This document shows, in pieces, positions 33,662 through 40,784 of a stretch of DNA of 40,784 bases (position 1 is the stretch's first letter; each line of letters begins with the position of its first letter). The stretch is from Tissierellia bacterium. Lineage in GTDB: Bacteria; Bacillota; Clostridia; Tissierellales; Peptoniphilaceae. Where the stretch lies: positions 1-40,784 of the forward strand of contig JAUNVF010000022.1 of NCBI GenBank assembly GCA_030537815.1, in the 5' to 3' direction. Both the position numbers and the translations under genes were made by a program. The notes beneath the pieces are model-generated. The model was given only the letters and a program-made list of their open reading frames with translations, was not told the DNA's origin and made no database searches.

Positions 33662-34945
33662 CTATCTGCCATGCAGTACGTCTTTCGGGTTTAATCTCAA
33701 TAAATAACGCATTGCAGGAATACTTCCCAAAATCGTAACCAAGAAAATAAGAACTATTACGATCGGAATTACCATAGGAGCAGGCACTATCGCTGAGCCG
33801 AATACTTTATAACCTATGATCTGAGTTAAACCGAGTCCAACAAAATATCCGACGACCGCACCGATAACACCCGTCAAGAGTATCTCGGTCAGTATCGTGC
33901 CGACTATTTTGAAATTACTCGCTCCAACCGCTTTTTGTAAACCTATTTCAGAACGTCTTTCCATTACACCGGCTGTGACCAAATTTGAAATTCCAAGAGC
34001 CGATCCTACAAGACTTAGAATCGTGATCAATACCATGAGCAATGTCGTCTTATTGAGGATATCTCCCTCTGATTCAGCAACCTGTCTTATCGGCTTTGCT
34101 ACCGAATCAGTTACGACTTCCTGAATCTGATAACAGATGGCGCTGACATATGCCGTACAATACCAAATCTCCCATTCCTTGATTGTCAGGCTCAGTGGAT
34201 TCTTGGCCGCTTTTCTCGCAAGATCATTATCAGGCGTAGTTAAAGCTGAAACCTCGATCTTATTAACGGCATTCGTCTTTCCTTCAAAGTTCTGAGCTAT
34301 CTTTAATGGAACATAGATGGATTGATCTTCATCACTGCCCGATGTATATATCCCCTTGACCTTCATTTCCTTTTCTAGATTGTCAGATTTTACCTTAATG
34401 GTATCTCCGACTTCATATCCATTTCTGGATGCAAACACAGCTCCAAGCATCACAGAATCTTCATCTTTATCCTCGAGCCACTCACCCTGTATTTCCCACC
34501 AGTTTTTAAGTCTTATCATACCGGTATCGATGGATTCTCCAGTCGGAAGATCCATATGATGATTAAACCATGTGCCGACCATCTTAGTCGTATTTTTACT
34601 GTCATCGATATTTACCCAGGCATTAAAATAAGGAGTGTAATCGACTATATTATATGCCCAGAAAATAGTTTTGATATTTGGAAGTTCGTCTTCGCTCAAA
34701 TATTTTTGAACCGTTCCTTCCTTTTCTTCCATTCCATAGATATCATCCAATAAAGATGCTTCTTTTGGCAATACATTTATATTTGCACCATATGCTTTTA
34801 ATTCTCGATTTACCTTGTCTCCAACTCCAAGCATGGTATTTAGCATTGATGTGGAAAGACTAGCTCCTAAAGCAATGGTAAAGGCTATCATGAGCATTTT
34901 CCCTTTTTGTCTAAAAAGAGCACCTTTTATCATACGTAAAAACAT
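33662..34945 (-). CDS. FtsX/MacB-like ABC transporter permease (first permease)
   Basis: A 427-residue permease. An N-terminal span (MLMIAFTIALGASLSTSML) is followed by a roughly 240-residue extracytoplasmic domain opening with AYGANINVLPKEASLL, then three C-terminal spans. The cytoplasmic coupling segment is ERRSEIGLQKAVGASNFKIV. It shares the ends, YGAN-start domain and coupling motif with the next permease, so the two probably form a heterodimer. It follows the DUF2318 gene by about 15 bases. Confidence 0.88.
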   Translation of the reverse strand: MFLRMIKGALFRQKGKMLMIAFTIALGASLSTSMLNTMLGVGDKVNRELKAYGANINVLPKEASLLDDIYGMEEKEGTVQKYLSEDELPNIKTIFWAYNIVDYTPYFNAWVNIDDSKNTTKMVGTWFNHHMDLPTGESIDTGMIRLKNWWEIQGEWLEDKDEDSVMLGAVFASRNGYEVGDTIKVKSDNLEKEMKVKGIYTSGSDEDQSIYVPLKIAQNFEGKTNAVNKIEVSALTTPDNDLARKAAKNPLSLTIKEWEIWYCTAYVSAICYQIQEVVTDSVAKPIRQVAESEGDILNKTTLLMVLITILSLVGSALGISNLVTAGVMERRSEIGLQKAVGASNFKIVGTILTEILLTGVIGAVVGYFVGLGLTQIIGYKVFGSAIVPAPMVIPIVIVLIFLVTILGSIPAMRYLLRLNPKDVLHGR

Positions 34946-34960
34946 TATTCCACCTCAATT

Positions 34961-36226
34961 CTATTTAAATACATAGGACATAGCGTCCAAGTCTTTTGGT
35001 TGTATCTTAATCTTTTGGTCATGAACTATATACGGGAAAGGTATCGGATTGCATCCGCCCTTAAAGCCAATTGTTCCCCTGTTCATTACTACATCACAAA
35101 GTTTACAGACAACTTCGTCTTTCCTTTCAAAATATCCGGAAGGACCGCATATTTCGCAAGCGTCTAAGACCACGCCATATGAGTTTTGGGCTTTCTTTAT
35201 CAGGAAGAATCTCACATCTACTCCATCTGATGAATGATAGATATATCTGTGAAGATGATTATCTTCCAATACCTCCAGAGGTACAACTATCATACCGTCT
35301 TCCATCTGATATTCTTCAGGCGGAGACAATGCCTCTTCTCTTCCCTCATACTGCTTTAAAGCCGTCAGTGAAATTAGAGATATTAATATCAGCGCTAAAA
35401 AGAATTGCGCCCAATGCCTTCTATTTCTCATATGAGATTTTATTTTTCTAAGTTCAGCTTTATTTCTATAACTCTCTTTTACTTTTACATTCTGCTTCCA
35501 TAAAATTATAGGAGCGACAGCCAAAATTGCCATTACGACTATATTTATTATATTTTCGTAATTAACTATGGCGGCTATAATCGAGAAAAGCGTCCTGGTT
35601 CTGGGAATAATGCTCAAAGAGTACAATCTCTGAACTATGACATTCAATTGAATTATCCCCCTGAGTATTAGAGTTATGAGAACAATCGCCTTTAATTGAG
35701 TCTCTTTGAGTCTGATACCTGTATTGTATACTGCAATCCCGGATAAAATAATCATCAAAATACCGAATATATACCCTAAGACACGGAATAAAACCATGGT
35801 ACTTACAGCACTCTCTCCATAATACACAAAACTGTTAAGCTGTGTAAACAGAGCTGGCATATAGTAAAAGAATGACGATATTATATAAATAGCAATTATA
35901 ACTGAAAAAATCTTCTCGTATAAATCTAATTTATCCTTAGAAATCTTTTTTCTTAATCCCATCGCTATAAATATAAGTATCAAAGATATTACTAAGGGCA
36001 CCATACTCCAAAAACTAAATGAAGTTCTGTTGACAAAATTCGGAATACTCCTCACGACAGCAGAGATGATAGCAGCTATGAAACCCAATACAAAGCTGAC
36101 TATTATAACATTTCTCTTTAATTTATGGTCCTTTGTCCTATAATAGGCCAAGAGGATTGCTATCGTAAGAGAAAAAGCAATTCCAGCTTCCATTATTTTA
36201 ATAAATATTTTAAGGATAAAACCCAC
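34961..36226 (-). CDS. DUF2318 Fe-S-type membrane protein
   Basis: A 421-residue protein with about eight hydrophobic spans in residues 1-305 and a soluble C-terminal domain of about 115 residues. The domain carries CEICG, CKLCD and a final GGC in the order typical of DUF2318, often annotated as Fe-S-containing. This family is found next to FTR1 and P19 genes (Cj1660 in Campylobacter, as I recall). A likely role is electron transfer or metal handling at the outer face of the membrane; this is not established. An 83-base gap with a strong hairpin separates it from the P19 gene. Confidence 0.85.
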   Translation of the reverse strand: MGFILKIFIKIMEAGIAFSLTIAILLAYYRTKDHKLKRNVIIVSFVLGFIAAIISAVVRSIPNFVNRTSFSFWSMVPLVISLILIFIAMGLRKKISKDKLDLYEKIFSVIIAIYIISSFFYYMPALFTQLNSFVYYGESAVSTMVLFRVLGYIFGILMIILSGIAVYNTGIRLKETQLKAIVLITLILRGIIQLNVIVQRLYSLSIIPRTRTLFSIIAAIVNYENIINIVVMAILAVAPIILWKQNVKVKESYRNKAELRKIKSHMRNRRHWAQFFLALILISLISLTALKQYEGREEALSPPEEYQMEDGMIVVPLEVLEDNHLHRYIYHSSDGVDVRFFLIKKAQNSYGVVLDACEICGPSGYFERKDEVVCKLCDVVMNRGTIGFKGGCNPIPFPYIVHDQKIKIQPKDLDAMSYVFK

Positions 36227-36253
36227 CCCCGTTTTAAAACATCAAATCAAGAT

Positions 36254-36277
36254 AAGGATCGGAATTATCCGATCCTT
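36254..36277 (-). other. Intercistronic hairpin after the P19 gene
   Basis: A perfect ten-pair hairpin, AAGGATCGGA/TCCGATCCTT with loop ATTA, between the P19 and DUF2318 genes. On the minus strand only ATCTTGATTT follows, so it would be a leaky terminator or an mRNA 3'-end stabiliser that raises P19 relative to the membrane genes downstream. Confidence 0.6.
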
Positions 36278-36309
36278 TTCTGATATTTTTTCTGATAAAT
36301 GTTAAAATT

Positions 36310-36969
36310 TTACCACTGTGGTCCAGCCCACTCGAAATCTGGCCATTCAACAACTATAGGCTCAGTCCAGAATCTACCTGTAACTCCGGTTTCTTCGTCG
36401 ACATGTAGTAGATAGTCATTACCAGGTGCTGATATTTCAAATTTAATGCTATATTTTCCTAATCCTTCAGGGAATTTATAGTTTGCACCATAGTGAGGAC
36501 CGTCAGAAGCGTTCATAGGCATGAATGCTACTTCATCAACTTTGTCAGAACCTTCTTTTTGAACTAAAGCTTTAACCTGAAGCCATGGAACAAAGTCACC
36601 AATACCATATCCAAGAGCAGTTCCTTCTTCTGAAGCTGCGATATCTGCCTCTATATGGCAATCTGCTTCTTCTTTAGGAATACTGTTTCCAGCTGGTTCC
36701 ATATCTACTGGTTGGAAATAAACACCAGCAACGATCAATGGTCCAACTTCTTGCTCATCACCGATATCGAATTCTTCGAATCCGCCACCAGGTGCATTTG
36801 CATCATCAGCTGGTTCTTCTTTTTCTTCAGGCTTAGTTTCTTCAGCCTTTTCCTCTGTAGCTGTATCAGCTTTTTCCTCAGCCGGTTTGTCTTGTCCGCA
36901 TCCAACTAGTGCTAGCGAAAATACAAGAACTAAGGCTAAGATCAATAAAATCTTACTTTTCTTAAACAT
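36310..36969 (-). CDS. P19/Tp34-family iron-binding lipoprotein
   Basis: A 219-residue lipoprotein. The signal ends at lipobox ALVGC; an acidic Glu/Lys/Ala-rich linker follows (about 26-65). The rest is the P19/Tp34 domain: VYFQPVDMEPAG, DCHIEADIAA, GDFVPWLQV, FMPMNASDGPHYGANY and YLLHVDEETGV. The Glu, Met and His residues of DMEP, CHIEAD, GPHYG and LLHVD match the copper/iron ligands known in P19. It would deliver ferrous iron to FTR1. Its ATG overlaps the FTR1 stop by one base, with the ribosome site inside the end of FTR1. Codon use suggests high expression. Confidence 0.93.
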   Translation of the reverse strand: MFKKSKILLILALVLVFSLALVGCGQDKPAEEKADTATEEKAEETKPEEKEEPADDANAPGGGFEEFDIGDEQEVGPLIVAGVYFQPVDMEPAGNSIPKEEADCHIEADIAASEEGTALGYGIGDFVPWLQVKALVQKEGSDKVDEVAFMPMNASDGPHYGANYKFPEGLGKYSIKFEISAPGNDYLLHVDEETGVTGRFWTEPIVVEWPDFEWAGPQW

Positions 36970-38315
36970 TATACTCCTCCTTGAGTGTTTTTTTCATGCT
37001 GAGCTTTAAGCTCGGCTCTTTTCTTTCTGTTATTTTTATTTTGATAGATAACAGAAATTATTATTACTATTAATAGGATTATCTGTGGAAGTAGTGTTTC
37101 AACTCGGTCGTAAATACCAAGCAATTCTATACTAAAGCCATTCATAGCCGGTATTATAGTTCTTCCAATAACTCCAGCTTCCTGAAGTTCGAATACACCT
37201 TTTCCGGCAAATGAGATACATAGTATAAACATAAGCCAACTCGTAACTGTGAAGAAAGGCTTAAGTGGTAATCTTACACTCAATTTAGTAATCGCATAGT
37301 AGACTACTGCAAGTATTATGACAGCAACTCCCAAGCCCAGCCACATATGGTATGGACTATTCGAAATATTAGAACGCATACCCTGGAAGAACAGAATTAA
37401 TTCTGCACCTTCTCTGGCAACAGCTAAGAAAGCTGTAAATGCTAGTGTCATCATATTTCCTCTGGTTATGGATTGTTCCACCCTGTCCTGAATGTATTGA
37501 TTCCAGATCTCAACTTCTGATTTGGACAACATCCAATTACTTACATAGAATAATACAGCTACAGCGACAAACATGGCCACACCTTCAAATATCTCCTGTC
37601 CTATTCCGGACTCGGCATCTCCAACCTTGTTGGCGATGACATTGAAGACAATAGCCAGGATGATACTAAATACTATACCGAGTATCGCTCCACTATATAC
37701 TCCCTTTAAATAACCTCTATTATTAGTCTTAGTTAAATATGCCGCTATTGCAGCGACTACCAATATAGCCTCTAAACCTTCTCTTAGAGTTAGTCCCAGT
37801 ACAGCTATAAAGGTATTGAATCCCTGAACTGACTTATTGCTAGACAGCGCGTCTGAATGAGATGAATCATCTGATTCTTGAGTGTCGCCCTTATTCATAT
37901 TATCCAATGCCTCAGCATCTTCTTCGAGCATTTGAATTAGGGTTTCTATTTCTTCTTTTAACTCGTCTATAGACTCTCCTCTTTTTATAGAACGCTTAGC
38001 ACGGTAAAATTGATGCTCTACAGTAGAACCTCTCTTACCTGATATTACAGTCATTACGGTCTTTTCAAAACCAAGTTTTTCATAAAACTTGAAATAAGCC
38101 GTATTTATTGCCGATGTAGCTTCTTTAGCTGCATCTTCGCCTCCCTTTTCGTAAATATCTACAGCTTCATTTAAATGAACAGCCATAGCTTCAGCAACAG
38201 CTTCCCAGTTATCATATGTTACTTTGTCCGAGGCGTAAGCAGGTGATAATGATGTTATTAAAAAAATTGCCATTAAGACGGAAAGTATCCTGCCTTTCCA
38301 ATTCCCCTTGATCAA
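36969..38315 (-). CDS. FTR1-family iron permease with extracytoplasmic N-terminal domain
   Basis: A 448-residue protein. A signal peptide (ILSVLMAIFLITSLSPAYA) precedes a helical extracytoplasmic domain (about 30-150, NWEAVAEAMAVHLNEAVDIYEKGG). Seven-span FTR1 core follows with two REXXE iron motifs, LREGLEAILVV and AREGAELILFF. The tail is basic. This layout matches bacterial FetM/Cj1658-type permeases that pair with P19. The start is TTG, seven bases after GAGGAGG. It probably imports iron oxidised or reduced by the operon's redox partners; the exact valence cycle is unknown. Confidence 0.93.
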   Translation of the reverse strand: MIKGNWKGRILSVLMAIFLITSLSPAYASDKVTYDNWEAVAEAMAVHLNEAVDIYEKGGEDAAKEATSAINTAYFKFYEKLGFEKTVMTVISGKRGSTVEHQFYRAKRSIKRGESIDELKEEIETLIQMLEEDAEALDNMNKGDTQESDDSSHSDALSSNKSVQGFNTFIAVLGLTLREGLEAILVVAAIAAYLTKTNNRGYLKGVYSGAILGIVFSIILAIVFNVIANKVGDAESGIGQEIFEGVAMFVAVAVLFYVSNWMLSKSEVEIWNQYIQDRVEQSITRGNMMTLAFTAFLAVAREGAELILFFQGMRSNISNSPYHMWLGLGVAVIILAVVYYAITKLSVRLPLKPFFTVTSWLMFILCISFAGKGVFELQEAGVIGRTIIPAMNGFSIELLGIYDRVETLLPQIILLIVIIISVIYQNKNNRKKRAELKAQHEKNTQGGV

Positions 38316-38327
38316 GATATTACCTCC

Positions 38328-39011
38328 TCAATTTTTATTGTATTGCTCCGAATCTTTTAGTCTACCGTCCTCCATGACAAGAACTCTATTTCCGTATTCC
38401 AAAACATCAAGTTCATGAGTGACGATAATTAAAGAGACCGATTCGTTGATTTTTTTCAAAATCTCCATAATTTCCCTAGTCGTATGACTATCCAGATCCG
38501 CCGTAGGCTCATCTGCTATGAGTACCTTAGGCTGGTTCATAAGAGCCCTGGCCAAGAGTACTCTCTTTAGCTCACCGCCTGAAATTGTACCAGTAAATTC
38601 ATCTTTAAGGTGAAATATACCCATCCAATCAAGTAGAATTGAAGCTCTCTCTATTCCATCTCCTTCTCTGGGATGAAGGAAATGAGGCAATCTCACATTA
38701 TCCAATACAGTTAGATTCGGCATAGTTCCCATAGATTGAGGGACATATCCAATAAATGAGTTGCGATATAAGCTTTTCTGAGCATCATCCATTTCGGCAA
38801 TATCTTTGCCTTCGGCAAGTATCTTACCTCTTGTAGGTTCCAGTATTCCGGATATGAGATTTAGAAAAGTGGTCTTACCTCCTCCACTCCTTCCAATGAT
38901 ATGGATAAATTCTCCTTTTTCCAGAACAAAATCCGTTTCGTCAACTGCGGGAAAGCTACGACCCCCTCTTGTGAAATCTTTTCCTAATTTAATAGTTTCA
39001 AGTAAAGTCAT
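38328..39011 (-). CDS. ABC transporter ATP-binding protein (LolD-like)
   Basis: A 227-residue ATPase: Walker A GRSGGGKTT, Q-loop YVPQSMGTMP, signature ISGGELKR (in place of LSGGQ), Walker B VLIADEPTADLD, switch VTHELDVLEYG. It belongs to the same class as the operon's second ATPase but differs in the signature. It lies before FTR1, away from the permeases, so the operon has two ATPases for three FtsX-like permeases. Which pair together cannot be told from order. Confidence 0.9.
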   Translation of the reverse strand: MTLLETIKLGKDFTRGGRSFPAVDETDFVLEKGEFIHIIGRSGGGKTTFLNLISGILEPTRGKILAEGKDIAEMDDAQKSLYRNSFIGYVPQSMGTMPNLTVLDNVRLPHFLHPREGDGIERASILLDWMGIFHLKDEFTGTISGGELKRVLLARALMNQPKVLIADEPTADLDSHTTREIMEILKKINESVSLIIVTHELDVLEYGNRVLVMEDGRLKDSEQYNKN

Positions 39012-39035
39012 CTAACTCTCCTTTAGTTAAAATTA

Positions 39036-39440
39036 CTAAGATTTTTTCTTAGTTCCGACAAATAAATAAACAATATTTGCTATTATATACACAGCCGCTA
39101 GTACTAAAACCGTCGGCTTTGTATGCGTATTACAAGACATAGTCGGCATCTTACATCCGCCTATGAGATATAGGGGAAGTAGTATTGTTATTATACCCAC
39201 TATTATATTTGATATTGAGATTCCTAAATTTATACTCTCATTTTTAACAAGTCCGAAAATTATTCCCGTAATTACTATAAATATCCCCTGCCCAATGAGA
39301 GCCTGACCCATCCAATGACATTTCATAAAATGTCCATCCGGTTTTGGTCCACAGACAGGTGCTAGGTGATTTGGAGTCACCAGAATTAGTATCCCAATAA
39401 TTACAAATAGGATACTAAAAATCATTTTCTTATTCTTCAT
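39036..39440 (-). CDS. DUF4418 small membrane protein
   Basis: A 134-residue protein with four hydrophobic spans. Two cysteine clusters face the extracytoplasmic side after the first and third spans: PVCGPKPDGHFMKCHWMG and GGCKMPTMSCNTHTKP. This is the DUF4418 family, function unknown. The frame extends to 39482, but GAGGAG shortly before the ATG at 39440 sets the start. It is the first gene of the iron operon, and its Cys/His clusters suggest metal handling or redox sensing, which is inference. Confidence 0.85.
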   Translation of the reverse strand: MKNKKMIFSILFVIIGILILVTPNHLAPVCGPKPDGHFMKCHWMGQALIGQGIFIVITGIIFGLVKNESINLGISISNIIVGIITILLPLYLIGGCKMPTMSCNTHTKPTVLVLAAVYIIANIVYLFVGTKKKS

Positions 39441-39486
39441 AAAAGAATCTCCTCTGATATTAAATTTTAAGATTATAGTCATACTT

Positions 39487-39501
39487 TGATATCAATTATC
39501 G
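39487..39501 (-). promoter_or_regulatory. Fur-like operator at the start of the iron operon
   Basis: TGATATC-A-ATTATCG matches the 7-1-7 Fur consensus TGATAAT-N-ATTATCA at 11 of 14 arm positions. It covers the region just downstream of the predicted transcript start. The site sits exactly where iron repression of this operon would be expected, but the match is not perfect. Confidence 0.42.
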
Positions 39502-39510
39502 ACTATTTGA

Positions 39511-39540
39511 ATTATACCAAATTTAAATATCCGAGGTCAA
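39511..39540 (-). promoter_or_regulatory. Promoter of the DUF4418-FTR1-P19-ABC operon
   Basis: On the minus strand TTGACC (39535-39540) and a perfect TATAAT (39511-39516) are separated by 18 bases. Transcription would start near 39504, giving a leader of about 65 bases. Confidence 0.72.
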
Positions 39541-39570
39541 GGAATATGATTCCATTACAAGCCTCGATAT
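39527..39570. other. Stem-loop overlapping the iron operon promoter
   Basis: ATATCCGAGG (39527-39536) can pair with CCTCGATAT (39562-39570) with one bulged base, and the loop contains a small GGAAT/ATTCC hairpin. On the minus strand it is followed by TTAAATTT, so it could be the terminator of larC. It also spans the -35 of the next operon. Confidence 0.4.
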
Positions 39571-39634
39571 GACATATTAATAGATTGATGTGTATATATA
39601 ATATATAGATATATTCATATACAAGGATTCATCT

Positions 39635-39760
39635 ATGCTTGATCTGAATTTTAATACTTTATTAAATAAAACTAAATATCTTCAATTTGACATCCATACA
39701 TATATACATATGTCGAAATCAGATTTGTTAAGTTTTCACAATAATTTTAAAAAGAAATAA
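39635..39760 (+). CDS. Possible 41-residue small protein, weak
   Basis: A plus-strand frame begins with ATG seven bases after AAGGA and runs 41 codons to TAA. The product is polar and basic (ends FHNNFKKK) with no span or motif. A TGACAT-N17-TATATA pair lies upstream. It is antisense to the gap between larC and the iron operon. AT-rich chance reading is quite possible; I list it only because it would be the sole gene in this 340-base gap. Confidence 0.2.
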   Translation: MLDLNFNTLLNKTKYLQFDIHTYIHMSKSDLLSFHNNFKKK

Positions 39761-39779
39761 ATCATAGATAAAAGCTCTA

Positions 39780-40201
39780 TTATTCAACATTACCAGCTAT
39801 TATACTGGAATCATTTTCCAAAGCGATTCTGCACAAATCATCAAATTCAATTTTTTCTTTTACGATATTTTCATATTTAGATTTTTTTACCCTAATTACG
39901 CCATCTTTAGTTGATTTTTTTATTATATTCCTTTCCATTTCAACTCTTTCCATCTCGACCATCCTTATGCCAATAGTCGTCGTATGCTTTAAAATAGCTT
40001 TAATTATATTTTTTTTGTCTTTTTGTCTGCCCAATACAGTCAATAGTACGCCCGGCCTATTCTTCTTCATCTGTATATTTGTAAAAGATATATCGACTGC
40101 ACCGCTGTCAAAGATTCTGTCCATGGCAAATGAAAATTCTTCGCCCGTCATATCGTCTATATTTGCTTCAAATTTCCAAATCTTATTATTTAGTTTTTTT
40201 T
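39780..40201 (-). CDS. larC: LarC, C-terminal part (LarC2), reached by -1 frameshift
   Basis: The C-terminal portion of the nickel-pincer cofactor synthase LarC. An internal ATG at 40151 begins MTGEEFSFAMDRIF, but the conserved lead-in (KFEANIDDMTGEE) lies upstream of it in the same frame, so the natural product is reached by slipping back one base in the A9 run at 40194-40202. From there the frame reads on through LNNKIWKFEANIDDM without a stop. The domain is about 140 residues, ending SSIIAGNVE. LarC inserts nickel into the LarB/LarE-made pyridinium cofactor used by lactate racemase and relatives. No ribosome site is evident for separate translation from 40151. Confidence 0.82.
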
Positions 40202-40784
40202 TACAACCATAAGTCTCAAAACATTTGGAATCTCTATATCCTTGCTTCCGGCACCATAGCCTATCGAATCTATGACGCAGCCGCTTAAATCTGAAAACTC
40301 ATCGACTATTTCAGCCACAATAGCAGCCCCAGTCGGAGTTACGAGTTCCGTCTTGATTCCGGTATCGTATACGGGTATCTTTGCCTCTCTTATTATCTCG
40401 AGAGTTGCAGGAGCGGGAACAGGGAATTTCCCATGTGCACATTCGACAAATCCGCCTCCTATATGAAGTGGAGAAGATATAATCCTTTCGATATCCATAT
40501 CTTCTAAAAGTATACAGACACCTAATATATCGACAATGGAATCGATCGCACCGACCTCGTGGAAATGGACTTCATCCAGCGATTTACCATGTATCTTGGA
40601 TTCCGCCTTAGCTATATGGTTGAATATTCCTTTCGCCCTCTCTTTTATCGAATCAGAAAGATTTGAACCATCTATTATCTTTTCTATATCATTAAGATTT
40701 CTATGGACATGATTTTGATGTCCATGTCCTGCATGTCTATCATGGCTATGATGCTCATGATGGTCGTGATGATCATGGCTATGA
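40190..40784 (-). CDS. larC: LarC, N-terminal part (LarC1), 5' end outside the window
   Basis: The open frame enters from the right edge and ends at TAA (40190-40192). At least 198 residues are present. A histidine-rich stretch (HSHDHHDHHEHH and more, about 40724-40783) is typical of the LarC metal-binding loop. It is followed by EVHFHEVGAIDSIVDI, IISSPLHIGGGFVECAHG and PTGAAIVAEIV, all conserved LarC1 features. An ATG at 40498 is internal, not the true start. The frame stops directly after the slippery run that leads into LarC2, as in Lactobacillus plantarum, where LarC is made by programmed frameshifting. Confidence 0.9.
   Translation of the reverse strand, partial: HSHDHHDHHEHHSHDRHAGHGHQNHVHRNLNDIEKIIDGSNLSDSIKERAKGIFNHIAKAESKIHGKSLDEVHFHEVGAIDSIVDILGVCILLEDMDIERIISSPLHIGGGFVECAHGKFPVPAPATLEIIREAKIPVYDTGIKTELVTPTGAAIVAEIVDEFSDLSGCVIDSIGYGAGSKDIEIPNVLRLMVVKKN
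40193..40202 (-). other. -1 ribosomal frameshift site in larC
   Basis: On the minus strand GT-A9-C is read GTA AAA AAA AAC TAA. It contains the slippery heptamer A AAA AAC in the correct phase, with the zero-frame stop codon immediately after. Slipping back one base joins LarC1 to LarC2 without loss of conserved sequence. I see no strong downstream pseudoknot or upstream stimulator; an A9 run can also cause transcriptional slippage. Confidence 0.78.

Noticed and set aside
39780-40784. larC as a frameshifted pseudogene
   Set aside because: Both halves are intact and conserved, and the break is exactly at an in-phase A AAA AAC heptamer followed by a stop, a known arrangement for LarC. Sequencing error in the A9 run remains possible.
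1-40784. CRISPR arrays, insertion sequences and prophage genes
   Set aside because: Reading both strands, I saw no regularly spaced direct repeats, transposase or integrase motifs, or phage structural genes.

Overview
The window is AT-rich, densely packed DNA from a low-GC anaerobic Firmicute, probably Tissierellia/Clostridia. Grounds: AGGAGG-type ribosome sites with frequent GTG/TTG starts, a protein with type 2 clostridial cell-wall-binding repeats, a sigma-54/RocR-type activator, a LarC gene, and a creatinase linked to a sodium symporter (creatine fermentation is known in Tissierella). No insertion sequence, phage gene or CRISPR array was seen.

Layout. 1-141: two tRNA genes (Leu-UAG, cut by the window edge, and His-GUG) on the minus strand behind a near-consensus promoter. 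717-5480 (+): a methionine operon with a stand-alone MetH reactivation domain, MetH without that domain, and a fusion of homocysteine methyltransferase with methylenetetrahydrofolate reductase. 5543-13100 (-): housekeeping genes (hemolysin III family, HemZ, metallophosphoesterase, threonine aldolase-like, cyclophilin, phosphodiesterase-like, methionine aminopeptidase, nitroreductase-like), divergent from a UvrD-type helicase (13235-15082, +). 15200-18884 (-): an SPFH/zinc-ribbon protein, a small lipoprotein, and a cell-wall hydrolase with three CWB2 repeats.

19040-23561: a creatine module. A textbook -24/-12 sigma-54 promoter with an upstream palindrome precedes creatinase. A 35-residue single-span membrane protein and a sodium:solute symporter follow, and a convergent gene encodes a PAS-AAA-HTH sigma-54 activator. 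Creatine would be imported and split to sarcosine and urea.

23680-30083 (-): a compact operon with a SorC-type regulator, FGGY sugar kinase, RuBisCO-like protein, HAD phosphatase, nitroreductase and GldA-like dehydrogenase. Upstream lie a near-perfect palindrome and a perfect cre (CcpA) match. This looks like a carbohydrate pathway built around a RuBisCO-like enzyme that I cannot match to a known one; it is the best candidate for an undescribed system.

30166-39540 (-): a ten-gene iron-uptake and redox operon with DUF4418, ABC ATPase, FTR1 permease, P19/Tp34 lipoprotein, DUF2318 membrane protein, two FtsX-like permeases, a second ATPase, an FMN-binding lipoprotein and a third FtsX-like permease. 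It starts at a good promoter with a Fur-like site. 39780-40784 (-): larC, split into two frames at an A9 run that forms a classic -1 ribosomal frameshift site; its 5' end lies beyond the window.
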